Shown here: positions 16,472 through 25,328 of the stretch, in pieces
How the letters are laid out: each line of letters opens with the position of its first letter
Numbering within the stretch: the first letter of the stretch is position 1
Assembly: GCA_026389845.1 (NCBI GenBank)
Contig: JAPLHB010000064.1
Coordinates: forward strand, 1 to 37,171
Length of the DNA stretch: 37,171 nucleotides
Reading direction: 5' to 3'
DNA from: Chloroflexota bacterium
GTDB taxonomy: Bacteria; Chloroflexota; Anaerolineae; CG2-30-64-16
Program-made: the position numbers and the translations under genes
Notes under the pieces: generated by a model
Databases searched by the model: none
Seen by the model: the letters and a program-made list of their open reading frames with translations, nothing else
What the model was told of the DNA's origin: nothing

Positions 16472-19400
16472 ATGCAAAAGTTCCGCCTCTTCTCCTTGCT
16501 GACCGTGCTGGCCTTGCTGCTCTCCACGGTCGCCCCACTGGCCGCGTCACCGTCGGCCATCAGCCAGCAGCCATCAGCCATCGGCCCGCTGCTAACGCAG
16601 GTCAACGTCGCGGGCAGCTTCGAGCACCTGCTGGGCGGCAGCGACTGGTCGAACAACGACGCGTTGACCAACCTGGCCGATGCGAACGGCGACGGCGTCT
16701 GGAAGTACGACGCAACCATCCCCACCGCGGGGACCTACGAGTACAAGATCGTCGAAGACGGCGACTGGGGCAAGGCCTATCCGGCCGATAACGTGCCGTT
16801 CACCATCTCCTCTGATGGCAAGAGCGCGAAGTGGTATTACGACCCGGCCGATCACTATGTGGCCGACAACGCCAACAAAACCATCGCCGCGGCGGTGGGT
16901 AACTTCGCTTCGAAGGTCGGCGGCGCGGACTGGGCGCCCGATAACCTGAAGACGCTGTTGAAGGGGCCGGACGCTGGGGGCAAGTACGCGTATACGGCCA
17001 AAGGCGTGCCAGCAGGCAGTTATGAGTACAAGGTCGCGCTCAACGAAGGCTGGGCTGAGGCGTATCCCGGCGCCAACAAGGCGTTCACCGTACCAGCCGG
17101 CGGCGGCGACGTCAGGTTCACCTTCGATCCGGTCACGAAGGCCGTGAGCGAAGAGGTCCTGCCGCCCTCGGGCGGGCTGATCGTCATTGATGGGACCAAG
17201 GACGCGGCCTATAGCGCGGCTGTCGCCTCTGATCCTGTGGGCGATATGAGCGAGCCGAACCTCGATCTGAAAGGTCTTTACATCGTTGACGATGCGAACA
17301 ACTTCTACATCGGCCTGGACGCGTTTGCCACCAACTGGGGCATGACCTACGGCATCTACATTGATACGAACCTGGTGGCCGGTTCGGGCGCAAGCAGCGA
17401 TCCGTGGGGTCGCGCGGTCAACGCGGCGGACGCACACAAGCCGGAGTTCGCGCTGTATGTCTGGCACAAGGACGACGGCACGCTGGAGAACGCGCAGCTT
17501 GCCACGTGGGACGGCACGGCGTGGCAGTTTCCCACCTTGATTAGCGTGGGCGGAGCGCAGGGTTTCAGCGCGACCGGGCACTTCTTGGAGTACGCGATCC
17601 CGAAGGCCACGCTCGGCAATCCCGCCCACATCGCGATCGAGGTCTTCACCACTGGCGGCGGCGGGCACGCGCAGGACAGCGTTCCTTCGGATGCCAATGT
17701 GAACTTCGCGGCGCCCGATTGGGGCGGCACGACCACCACCCTCTCCAATTTCGTCGTTTATCCGAAGATGGAGCTGTTGGTCACCTTCCCCGGCAACTAC
17801 GTGACGGCAGCCGGCCTGGGCGGCGATTGGTCGCCCGATAACCTGAACACCAAGGGTACGGATGGCAACGGCGATCAGGTCTTCATTCTCGACACGACCG
17901 CCATCCCCGCGGGGAACTATGAGTTTAAGGCCGCGGTCGGCGGCAGTTGGGCCGAGAACTACGGCGTGGATGGCAAGTCCGGCGGCGACAACGTCAAGTT
18001 TGCGGCCCCCGGCGACGGCAGCCACGTCAAGTTCTACTATGACCGCCGCGACAACTGGGTGGCGAACAATCAGTCCAGCAAGATCGTAACGCTGGTCGGC
18101 AGCCTGGGCGAGGCGCTGGGCGGCGCGAACTGGGCGCCCGACAACCTGACCACCTGGATGAAGGACAAAGCGCACGACGGCTGGTACACCTTCACCGGCT
18201 TCCTGCTTGAGGGGAACTACGAGTACAAGATCGCGGTGGGCGAGAGCTGGGACGAGAACTACGGTCAGGGTGGCGCGCCCGGCGCCGCGAACATCCCGCT
18301 GGTGGTGCCCAAGGGCGGCCAGAACGTCACCTTCCGGTTCAACTACGATTCCAAGCAGATTCGCGACAGCATCAACAACCCGCCCACCCCCGGCCCCGAC
18401 GGCGACATCTGGTGGGACGGCTTGGGGCACGACTCGCGCGACCTGCTCTACCGCACCCCGTTCGGCGCGGTGACCAAGGGCACGGACGTCCGCCTGCGCT
18501 TCCGCACCTACGCCAACGATGCGACCGGCGTCGGCGTGCGCGTGGTGGATCTGCTGGGCGGCGGCGCCAGCATCTACCGGATGACTAAAGTGGCGACCGT
18601 CCCCGGCCAGCCCTTCGGCTACGACTTCTACGAAGTCACGCTCAAGGCGCCGGACAAGCTGACCGTGCTGGCCTATACCTTCAGCGTGACCGACGGCGAC
18701 AAGGTCGTCTACTACGCCGACGATGCCGCGGCCGACGGCGGCTGGGGCCAGCCCTACAGCGATGCGACCAACGCGCCCGGCTACAACGTCTACGTCTACG
18801 ATCAGAGCTTCACCACGCCCGACTGGGCCAAGAACGCGGTCATCTACCAGATCTTCCCCGACCGCTTCCGCAACGGCGACGCGACCAACGACCCGACTGC
18901 CGCTGACTGGTTCTATCCGGCCGAACGCGGCCACGCCTGGCCGGTCGCGCCGTGGAACACGATCGTGCCCGACCCGGAGCCGAACGATCCTTCCAACCCG
19001 TGGTACAGCACCTACAGCAGCACCTTCTACGGCGGCGACCTGAAGGGGGTCCAGGACAAGCTGGACTACCTCCAGTCGTTCGGCGTCAACACGATCTACT
19101 TCAACCCGATCTTCCTGTCGCCCTCGAACCACCGCTACGATGGCAGCGACTATCGCACCATTGATCCGGCCCTGGGCGATCTGGTGCTCTTCCGGCAGTT
19201 GGCCGCCGATCTGCACAAGCGCGGCATGAAGCTGATCCTGGACATGGTTCCCAACCACGTTTCGTCCGACAGCATCTACTTCGACCGCTTTGGCCGCTAC
19301 CCCGAAGTGGGCGCGTGTGAGTCGGTAGACAGCCCGTACCGCTCGTGGTTCTACTTCACGCCGGCCAACCCCGCGGGCACCGGCGTTTGCGCGGGCGACA

Positions 19401-22084
19401 CCAACTACGTCGGGTGGTTCGGCGTCGTGACGTTGCCGAAGGTCAACACGACTGATAACGCGGCCGTGCGTGAGTTCTGGATGCGCAACGCCGACGCCAC
19501 GGCCAAATTCTGGCTGAACAACGGCGCGGACGGCTACCGCGTCGACGTAGCCAACGAAATCGGCCCGACCTTCTTCACTGAATGGCGGCCGATCCTCAAG
19601 GCCACCAAGCCCGACGTTGTGACCTATTCCGAGACCTGGTCGGAGAGCGACGTCCGTTCGATGGTGCTGGGCGACAAGTTCGACTCGACCATGAACTACC
19701 GCTACTCGGTCGCGCTGTTGAGTTTCCTGCGCGACACGAAATTCACTGATGGCGACGGCAACCTGGACCTTAACCCGCTCAAGCCGAGCCAGTTCATCAA
19801 CGCGCTGCGGGCGATGCAGGAAGACTACCCCGAAGCGGCCTGGTCGGTGGCGATGAACCTGCTGGACAGCCACGACACCAACCGCGCGGTGAACAAGCTC
19901 GACCACGACGGTATCAGCGGCAGCGGCGCCAACCGTACCCCGGTCAACAACTTCCAGGATGGTCGCGCCCGCCTGAAGACCGTGGCGATTCTCCAATACA
20001 CCCTGCCCGGCGCGCCGACGATCTACTACGGCGACGAGGTGGGGCTGGCGGGCTTCGGCTCCGACGTGAACCGCGACGACCCGTACAACCGGCAGCCGTA
20101 CCCGTGGGCCGACGAGCCGGGCTACAGCGATCTGCCCGCCTGGCGCCAGGCCGACGTGACCCTGCTGGCGCACTATCAGAAGATGGGGCAAATCCGCACG
20201 CAGTACAGCTTCCTGCGCACCGGCAGCTTCGACACCCTGCTGGCCGACGACACGAAACTGGCCCTGGCCTACGGCCGCAAGGACGGGACCGGCGTCGGCA
20301 TCGTGGTCATCAACCGCAGCAAGGATGCCCAGACGGTTACGTTCAAGATCGGCGGCTACCTGCCGAAAAACTTGACCTTCACAGACGCGCTCAACGGCGG
20401 CAGCTACACTGCGGCGGATGGCATACTCTCAGTGCCGATCAACGGCCTTTGGGGCGCGGTCCTGGTGCACGAAGGCGCGGTGACCCCGCCCGCGGCGCCA
20501 ACCGGTCTGACCGCCGTGGAGGGCGATGGCTTCGTCAGGCTGAGTTGGAACGCGGTCCCCGGCGCCACGAGCTACAAGGTCTTCCGCTCCTATCTGGCTG
20601 GGGGAAGCTACAATGAGAAGCTCGTCGAGATCCCCAACACCGTCTTTACCGATAAAAGCGTGGAAAACGGCCGGCCGTACTACTACGTGGTGCGTGCAGT
20701 GGCGAACGGCATGGACAGCGCGAACTCGGCCGAGGTGAGTGCGATCCCGCACCACGAGATCAACGGGCTGCTGCTGCAATGGCCGCCGAGCATCACGCAC
20801 ACCATCAAGGCGGGCCAGGCCACCGATACCATCTATGCCCGCGTGCGCGTCAAGTACGTCACCGCGCTGAAGTACGCCACCGCTGGCCTGTGGATGCAGA
20901 TCGGCTACGGCCTCGCGGGCACGCTGCCGGGCACCTGGAACACCTGGCAGGACATGACCTATCACAAGGACTATCCGGCCGGAGATGAAAACCTGAAGGA
21001 ATGGGAAGAGTGGATGGGCCGGCTCTACCCCGACGCGGTGGGTCAATATACCTACCTGGTGCGTGTCAGCCCCACCGGCGGCCGCGACTGGGTCTACGGC
21101 GGCTTCCGCGCCGGCACGGCCTGGGGCGGCATCCTCACCGTCGTCCCCTCGGCCGACACCACCGCGCCCGCGGCTCCGACCAACCTGAAGGTCAAGGCCA
21201 CTACGCCCAGCAGCATCACCCTGGCCTGGGACGCCAACACCGAGCCTGACCTGTACGGCTACGAGTTGTACCGCATGGCCGTGATGCCGGGCGCGCTGTG
21301 GGGGAAGGTCGCCACCATCCCCGCGGGTACGATGCAGTACGCGGATCGCGAGGTGGGCACCGGTTTGAGCTATAACTACTACCTGCTGGCCGTGGACACC
21401 TCGTACAACCGATCGGCCCGCTCGAACCAGGTGACGGGCAAAGCCGAGGCGCGCATGGTGCGGATCACGTTCAACGTGACCGTGCCCGCGGCCACGCCGA
21501 GCGGCGACGTGGTCTACCTGCCTGGCGATCAACCCGATCTCGGCCCCTGGACGCCGAACAAGTGGGCGATGACCAAGGTGGACGCCACGCACTGGACGAC
21601 GACGCTGCAACTGCTGGACGGTACGCCGTTGCAGTATAAGTACGCCCGCGGCAGTTGGGACGTGGTCGAGTGGTGGGCGGATATCCACGACACGATCAAC
21701 CGCCAACTGGCAGTGGACTACGGCACTGACGGAAACCAGGTGGTGAACGACACCGTGCCGAACTGGCGCGATCCGCTGGTGGTGGGCACGAGTATCGCCG
21801 ACGGTGCGGCTGGCGTCCCGACCGTCATGAGCCTCTCGGCTGTGTTCAGCCGCGGGGTCAAGCCCGAAGATCTGGACGCGACACGTTTCACGCTCAAGAC
21901 GGCTGGCGTGGCGGTGCCCGGCGCCGTTTCGTATGACGTCGCGACCAACACGGCGACCTTCACGGCCGACGCGGCGCTGCGACCCGGCACGTTCTACACC
22001 TGGATCATTGGCCCCGGCATCCGTGGCGACGCGGATTCGCCGATGCAGAACGCGGTCACTGTGACCTTCACGACCGCGCCGTGA
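16472..22084 (+). CDS. Secreted multidomain amylopullulanase-type GH13 enzyme
   Basis: A 1870-aa exported enzyme that should cut alpha-1,4 and/or alpha-1,6 bonds in starch, pullulan or glycogen. A signal peptide (about 1-25) is followed by two X25-type modules (about 45-133, 137-228), a DOMON-like carbohydrate-binding domain (236-430), two more X25 modules (433-531, 535-633), a CBM34-like N-domain (642-776) and the GH13 barrel from about 783. Catalytic residues are Asp1025 (GYRVDVANEI), Glu1054 (VTYSETW) and Asp1135 (LDSHDTNR); ILDMVPNHVS is region I. Then come two fibronectin III domains (1339-1427, 1566-1660) flanking a QWPPSIT... module, a CBM20-like starch-binding domain (1662-1767) and an Ig-like Big_5 domain. 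The order recalls Thermoanaerobacter amylopullulanases. The ATG at 16472 has AAAGGAG. Residues 29-38 are encoded by heptamer repeats. Confidence 0.93.
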   Translation: MQKFRLFSLLTVLALLLSTVAPLAASPSAISQQPSAIGPLLTQVNVAGSFEHLLGGSDWSNNDALTNLADANGDGVWKYDATIPTAGTYEYKIVEDGDWGKAYPADNVPFTISSDGKSAKWYYDPADHYVADNANKTIAAAVGNFASKVGGADWAPDNLKTLLKGPDAGGKYAYTAKGVPAGSYEYKVALNEGWAEAYPGANKAFTVPAGGGDVRFTFDPVTKAVSEEVLPPSGGLIVIDGTKDAAYSAAVASDPVGDMSEPNLDLKGLYIVDDANNFYIGLDAFATNWGMTYGIYIDTNLVAGSGASSDPWGRAVNAADAHKPEFALYVWHKDDGTLENAQLATWDGTAWQFPTLISVGGAQGFSATGHFLEYAIPKATLGNPAHIAIEVFTTGGGGHAQDSVPSDANVNFAAPDWGGTTTTLSNFVVYPKMELLVTFPGNYVTAAGLGGDWSPDNLNTKGTDGNGDQVFILDTTAIPAGNYEFKAAVGGSWAENYGVDGKSGGDNVKFAAPGDGSHVKFYYDRRDNWVANNQSSKIVTLVGSLGEALGGANWAPDNLTTWMKDKAHDGWYTFTGFLLEGNYEYKIAVGESWDENYGQGGAPGAANIPLVVPKGGQNVTFRFNYDSKQIRDSINNPPTPGPDGDIWWDGLGHDSRDLLYRTPFGAVTKGTDVRLRFRTYANDATGVGVRVVDLLGGGASIYRMTKVATVPGQPFGYDFYEVTLKAPDKLTVLAYTFSVTDGDKVVYYADDAAADGGWGQPYSDATNAPGYNVYVYDQSFTTPDWAKNAVIYQIFPDRFRNGDATNDPTAADWFYPAERGHAWPVAPWNTIVPDPEPNDPSNPWYSTYSSTFYGGDLKGVQDKLDYLQSFGVNTIYFNPIFLSPSNHRYDGSDYRTIDPALGDLVLFRQLAADLHKRGMKLILDMVPNHVSSDSIYFDRFGRYPEVGACESVDSPYRSWFYFTPANPAGTGVCAGDTNYVGWFGVVTLPKVNTTDNAAVREFWMRNADATAKFWLNNGADGYRVDVANEIGPTFFTEWRPILKATKPDVVTYSETWSESDVRSMVLGDKFDSTMNYRYSVALLSFLRDTKFTDGDGNLDLNPLKPSQFINALRAMQEDYPEAAWSVAMNLLDSHDTNRAVNKLDHDGISGSGANRTPVNNFQDGRARLKTVAILQYTLPGAPTIYYGDEVGLAGFGSDVNRDDPYNRQPYPWADEPGYSDLPAWRQADVTLLAHYQKMGQIRTQYSFLRTGSFDTLLADDTKLALAYGRKDGTGVGIVVINRSKDAQTVTFKIGGYLPKNLTFTDALNGGSYTAADGILSVPINGLWGAVLVHEGAVTPPAAPTGLTAVEGDGFVRLSWNAVPGATSYKVFRSYLAGGSYNEKLVEIPNTVFTDKSVENGRPYYYVVRAVANGMDSANSAEVSAIPHHEINGLLLQWPPSITHTIKAGQATDTIYARVRVKYVTALKYATAGLWMQIGYGLAGTLPGTWNTWQDMTYHKDYPAGDENLKEWEEWMGRLYPDAVGQYTYLVRVSPTGGRDWVYGGFRAGTAWGGILTVVPSADTTAPAAPTNLKVKATTPSSITLAWDANTEPDLYGYELYRMAVMPGALWGKVATIPAGTMQYADREVGTGLSYNYYLLAVDTSYNRSARSNQVTGKAEARMVRITFNVTVPAATPSGDVVYLPGDQPDLGPWTPNKWAMTKVDATHWTTTLQLLDGTPLQYKYARGSWDVVEWWADIHDTINRQLAVDYGTDGNQVVNDTVPNWRDPLVVGTSIADGAAGVPTVMSLSAVFSRGVKPEDLDATRFTLKTAGVAVPGAVSYDVATNTATFTADAALRPGTFYTWIIGPGIRGDADSPMQNAVTVTFTTAP
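16556..16583. repeat. Short heptanucleotide array within the amylopullulanase gene
   Basis: Four units, GCCATCA, GCCAGCA, GCCATCA and GCCATCG, lie in the reading frame and encode AISQQPSAIG just after the signal peptide, in the linker before the first X25 module. The frame stays open. Confidence 0.8.
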
Positions 22085-22089
22085 GCGAA

Positions 22090-22122
22090 AGGCGCCAGGT
22101 TTCGCGGTGAAACCTGGCGCCT
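22090..22122. terminator. Stem-loop after the amylopullulanase gene
   Basis: AGGCGCCAGGTTTC (22090-22103) pairs perfectly with 22109-22122 across a 5-nt loop, starting 6 bp after the stop. No T-run follows, so it may act as a transcript end with Rho, or protect the mRNA. Confidence 0.6.
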
Positions 22123-22190
22123 GGACGAACGTGAGGAAGTCAGCGGGCCGGACTGGCGAAGTCTGGCGTGTCTTATCCGCGAATCGCGAA

Positions 22191-22220
22191 TTGGACAAAC
22201 TAAACGGTATCTGCTATACT
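22191..22220 (+). promoter_or_regulatory. Sigma-70-type promoter of the PEP-CTERM gene
   Basis: TTGGAC (22191-22196) and TATACT (22215-22220) are 18 bases apart, giving a start near 22227 and a leader of about 105 nt before the ATG at 22333. Confidence 0.65.
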
Positions 22221-22332
22221 CGCTATGGCTAGAAATAGTTAGCGTGTTGCCGCACGTCGGTCGAAATTCGCAACTCGGATCAGCGAGTCATCAAACCCAA
22301 TCCCTCATCGAGTCAAGAAAGGAGACAGATCC

Positions 22333-22755
22333 ATGCCCCGACGTCTTTCAATCGTGTTTCTCGTGGTAGTGGCCTTGATGCTGGCTACATCGGCGTTGGC
22401 CTTCGCGCAAACGACCACGGTGCCAGCCGTCATCCAAGTTCCCACGCCTGGCTCGAACGTCATTCGCGGCCAGTGGGACAGCCAATGCGCCGGCCAGACG
22501 ATCACAGTGACCGATGCAGCCGGCATCGTGATCGGCACCGGTATCATTCTGCCGGACGGCAGCTTCGTGATCAACTTGACCCGACCGCTGCTGGCTGGCG
22601 AGACGGTGACGATCAACGGCGCCTGTGGCCCGAACAGCTTCACGCAGGTTCTCGGCCCCATCGCCGTCCCTGAAGCGGGCACGCTGCTGATGTTGGGCGC
22701 CGGCTTGGCAGGCGTGGCTGGCTACGTCGGCCTGCGCTGGCGGGCGCGCAAGTAA
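22333..22755 (+). CDS. Small PEP-CTERM surface protein
   Basis: A 140-aa exported protein. A signal peptide ends near ALAFAQ (about residue 26). The middle (VPAVIQVPTPGSNVIRGQW and strands rich in V, I and T, with two cysteines at QCAGQT and GACGPN) looks like one Ig-like beta domain. The C-terminus is a clear PEP-CTERM sorting signal: VPEAGT at 112-117, a hydrophobic Gly/Leu helix and the basic tail RWRARK. Such proteins are processed by exosortase and usually linked to exopolysaccharide. No exosortase gene is in the window. The ATG has AAAGGAGA upstream, its own promoter, and a terminator directly after, so it is a monocistronic unit and possibly highly expressed. Confidence 0.88.
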   Translation: MPRRLSIVFLVVVALMLATSALAFAQTTTVPAVIQVPTPGSNVIRGQWDSQCAGQTITVTDAAGIVIGTGIILPDGSFVINLTRPLLAGETVTINGACGPNSFTQVLGPIAVPEAGTLLMLGAGLAGVAGYVGLRWRARK

Positions 22756-22799
22756 GCAGCTCGAGACGTTGCTGCTCGATAATCGAAGGTTTCGAAGAC

Positions 22800-22832
22800 G
22801 GGGCGATCCGCGCGCGGGCGCCCCATCTTTTT
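22800..22832 (+). terminator. Intrinsic terminator after the PEP-CTERM gene
   Basis: GGGGCG (22800-22805) pairs with CGCCCC (22819-22824) around a GC-rich loop, followed by a T-run at 22828-22832. Confidence 0.75.
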
Positions 22833-22864
22833 AAGTTCGGCCTGGTCGCTGATGGAGATCTGGT

Positions 22865-25105
22865 ATGAGAACGATGTTCAAAGCGTGGCTCATGGTGGGC
22901 ATCTTAGCCGCCTTCTGGAGCGGACCGGGGAGCGCGTCGGCGGGAACTCCCATCTATCCGTGCGATCGCGAACGACTCGGTTTCGGCGTGCTCCGTGGCA
23001 TCCAGAACTACGACGTGACGCCGCTGAATGCCGGCTGGTACGTCAATTGGGGCGCGGGGTCGCAAGCGACGCATCCCGCCGGCATGGACTTCGCGCAGAT
23101 GATACGCACCAGCAACGCCGGCTATTCGCCCAGCGGCGCCGCGCTGAATGCGATCCTGGATTCTACCCCCGGCGCCTTGTGGCTCGTCGGCAACGAGCCG
23201 GACAGTCCCTACCAGGACAACACCAGCCCTGCCAACTACGCCCGTATCTATCATGATGCCTACCAGGCCATCAAGAGCCGAGATCCGCTGGCCCAGGTCG
23301 CCATTGCCGGTATCGTCCAGGCGACGCCGCTGCGGATGCAGTGGCTCGACATGGTCTGGAATGAGTACCAGGCGCGCTACGGTCAGCCGATGCCGGTAGA
23401 CGTGTGGAATGTGCATGGCTTTGTGCTGCGCGAGGTGCGTCCAGGCCACGGCATGGAGTGCCGGCCCCACGGCGCCACCGAGGCCGGCGAATGGGGCGCC
23501 GGCATTCCCCCTGGCGTGACCGCTAACTGCGGCCTGTGGATCAGCGTAGACGATCTGGATCGGATGGATCTCTTCGCACAGCAGATCGTCCGCTTCCGCA
23601 CCTGGATGCGCGATCACGGCCAGCAGAACAAGCCGCTGGTGGTCTCCGAGTACGGCATTCTCTTCAACGCAGAGTTGGGCTACGGTTACGAGCGCGTCCG
23701 CGACTACATGCTGGCGACCTTTGATTATTTTTTCTCGGCCAGCGACCCAGGCATCGGCTACCCGGCTGACGGCAATCGCCTGGTGCAACGCTGGGCCTGG
23801 TACAGTCTAGATGACACCAGCTTCGTGTGGGGTACCACCTACAGCGCGCTCATGGACCCGCAGACCCGTGCCATCAAGCCGTTGGGCAGCGATTTTGGCC
23901 GCTATGCCTCGCGCTTGAGCTGCCCCGCTTATGTGGACTTGCAGCCCTTCGCCTTCCGGCCGACCACCCCCGCGTCGATCGCCTATGGCGCGACCGGCAC
24001 GGTGCGGCTGGCGTTGGAGGTGCGCAACCAGGGCAACGCGGCCTCCATGGCATCGCAGGTACGCTTCTGGGACGGCGACCCGGATCGGGGCGGCGTGTTG
24101 TTGGGTACGGTGGCGTTGCCGGCCGTGCCGGCGCGCTACCAGGGCACGATTACGGCGACTTTGGACTGGCCGGCGGCGGCGCAGGGCAGCCACCTCATCG
24201 CCGCCCAGGTGGACGCGCTCGATCAGGTCATCGAATCGCGCGAAGACAATAACCGCAGCACGTGGCCGGTGGATTTCGGCGCGGTCAACCTGGCGGTGGG
24301 TGCGGCCGGCTGGCAACTGGTGCACGGTCCACTGCACCCAGGCGAAGCAACGCAACTGTTGCTGAATCCGGTTACAGTCACCACGACGCAACCATCGGCG
24401 GCGACGGCCGGCTTGAACGTCACGCCGTCGGCCTTCCTGGCGACCTGGTACGATGGCGACCCGTCGGCCGGGGGCCAGGTGATTGCCAGCCACACTATTT
24501 CGGCGCCGATAGCTTTTGGCAAGACGCAGACCGTGCCGGTACAACCCTGGGCGCCGGTCATCACAGCCGCCCAGTTGACGCGGATTCCGATGCCCCTCGT
24601 TCAGGCGCAGACCGTGTCGGTGCAACCCGATACGGCCGTCCGGTCGGCATGGCTGGTAGTGGGGCTGGCGGGCGGCGCACCTGAGACGACCCTGAGCGAC
24701 AACCGCGTCGGTCTGAACGTGCCGGTCGTCACCGATCTGACCTTGCCGCAGGCGCAGTACGTCGGCGGCGTGCCGCTGCTGCCTGCGGGCGGCGTGGCCG
24801 AGGTGAGGCTGCGCTTCCAGGCGCGCAACCTGGGCACGCTGCCTCCGACCGATCCGGTGGAGGTAGACATCTGGTCGGGGACTTCGTCGGCCGGACCGCC
24901 TCTGGGCCGCGTGAGGCTGGCCGCCGAGGGGGACTGGACCGTGCCCTTCACCTGGTCCGGCCTGGCCGTCGGCGCCTACCCGTTCGTCGCGGTGGTCAAC
25001 CCTGATGGTGTTATCCCGGAGAGCGTGACCACGAACAACCGACTTGCCGGCGTGGCAGTGGTGGCGAAGACCAGGTACTATTTGCCGTTAAGCATCCGAC
25101 GGTGA
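22865..25105 (+). CDS. Secreted glycosidase-like protein with CARDB-type repeats and YLPL tail
   Basis: A 746-aa exported protein with a signal peptide (1-26, ending SASAG). Residues about 38-345 look like a glycoside hydrolase TIM barrel of the clan-A type: LWLVGNEPD carries the likely acid/base Glu111 and VVSEYGIL the likely nucleophile Glu262, with WNVHGF and WAWYSLDD as further barrel signatures. The rest consists of three CARDB-like adhesion domains (VDLQPFAFRPTTP..., VNLAVGAAGW..., LPQAQYVGG...) containing the EVRNQGN and AQVDALDQVIESREDNN motifs. The protein ends TRYYLPLSIRR, a short tail I associate with exported Chloroflexota proteins. Substrate is unknown. Start ATG has GGAGAT upstream. 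Confidence 0.8.
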   Translation: MRTMFKAWLMVGILAAFWSGPGSASAGTPIYPCDRERLGFGVLRGIQNYDVTPLNAGWYVNWGAGSQATHPAGMDFAQMIRTSNAGYSPSGAALNAILDSTPGALWLVGNEPDSPYQDNTSPANYARIYHDAYQAIKSRDPLAQVAIAGIVQATPLRMQWLDMVWNEYQARYGQPMPVDVWNVHGFVLREVRPGHGMECRPHGATEAGEWGAGIPPGVTANCGLWISVDDLDRMDLFAQQIVRFRTWMRDHGQQNKPLVVSEYGILFNAELGYGYERVRDYMLATFDYFFSASDPGIGYPADGNRLVQRWAWYSLDDTSFVWGTTYSALMDPQTRAIKPLGSDFGRYASRLSCPAYVDLQPFAFRPTTPASIAYGATGTVRLALEVRNQGNAASMASQVRFWDGDPDRGGVLLGTVALPAVPARYQGTITATLDWPAAAQGSHLIAAQVDALDQVIESREDNNRSTWPVDFGAVNLAVGAAGWQLVHGPLHPGEATQLLLNPVTVTTTQPSAATAGLNVTPSAFLATWYDGDPSAGGQVIASHTISAPIAFGKTQTVPVQPWAPVITAAQLTRIPMPLVQAQTVSVQPDTAVRSAWLVVGLAGGAPETTLSDNRVGLNVPVVTDLTLPQAQYVGGVPLLPAGGVAEVRLRFQARNLGTLPPTDPVEVDIWSGTSSAGPPLGRVRLAAEGDWTVPFTWSGLAVGAYPFVAVVNPDGVIPESVTTNNRLAGVAVVAKTRYYLPLSIRR

Positions 25106-25144
25106 CAAGAGACGGATTCATCGCAACACGTTAGGAGCAGACAC

Positions 25145-25290
25145 ACGCGGAGCATCCTGAGCGGAGACCTGCGTTTTTGTGCAGGTCGTAGTCGAAGGAA
25201 TGCGAAGCGGTCATCGCACATGGCCGCATCCTTCGACTACGGCCACAAACGACGTGGCTTCCGCTCAGGATGCTGCGTCGCTCCTAAAAC
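25145..25290. repeat. Imperfect long inverted repeat (CATCCTGAGCGG / GTAGTCGAAGGA)
   Basis: GAGCATCCTGAGCGGA and GTCGTAGTCGAAGGAATGCG on the left match, in reverse complement, CGCATCCTTCGACTACGGCC and TCCGCTCAGGATGCTGCG on the right. Arms are about 55-60 bp with mismatches and a loop of some 20 bp. It lies 40 bp after the preceding gene and 40 bp before the start of the next. It looks like a dispersed palindromic element and could also end transcription. Confidence 0.7.
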
Positions 25291-25328
25291 TGGAATGCGC
25301 CCGTAGTGACAAATGGGAGACGGCAGCG

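Noticed and set aside
16592..20191. A 1199-codon open frame antisense to the amylopullulanase gene
   Set aside because: High GC leaves the opposite strand open by codon bias. It has no ribosome site, no recognisable domain and a composition typical of an antisense shadow.
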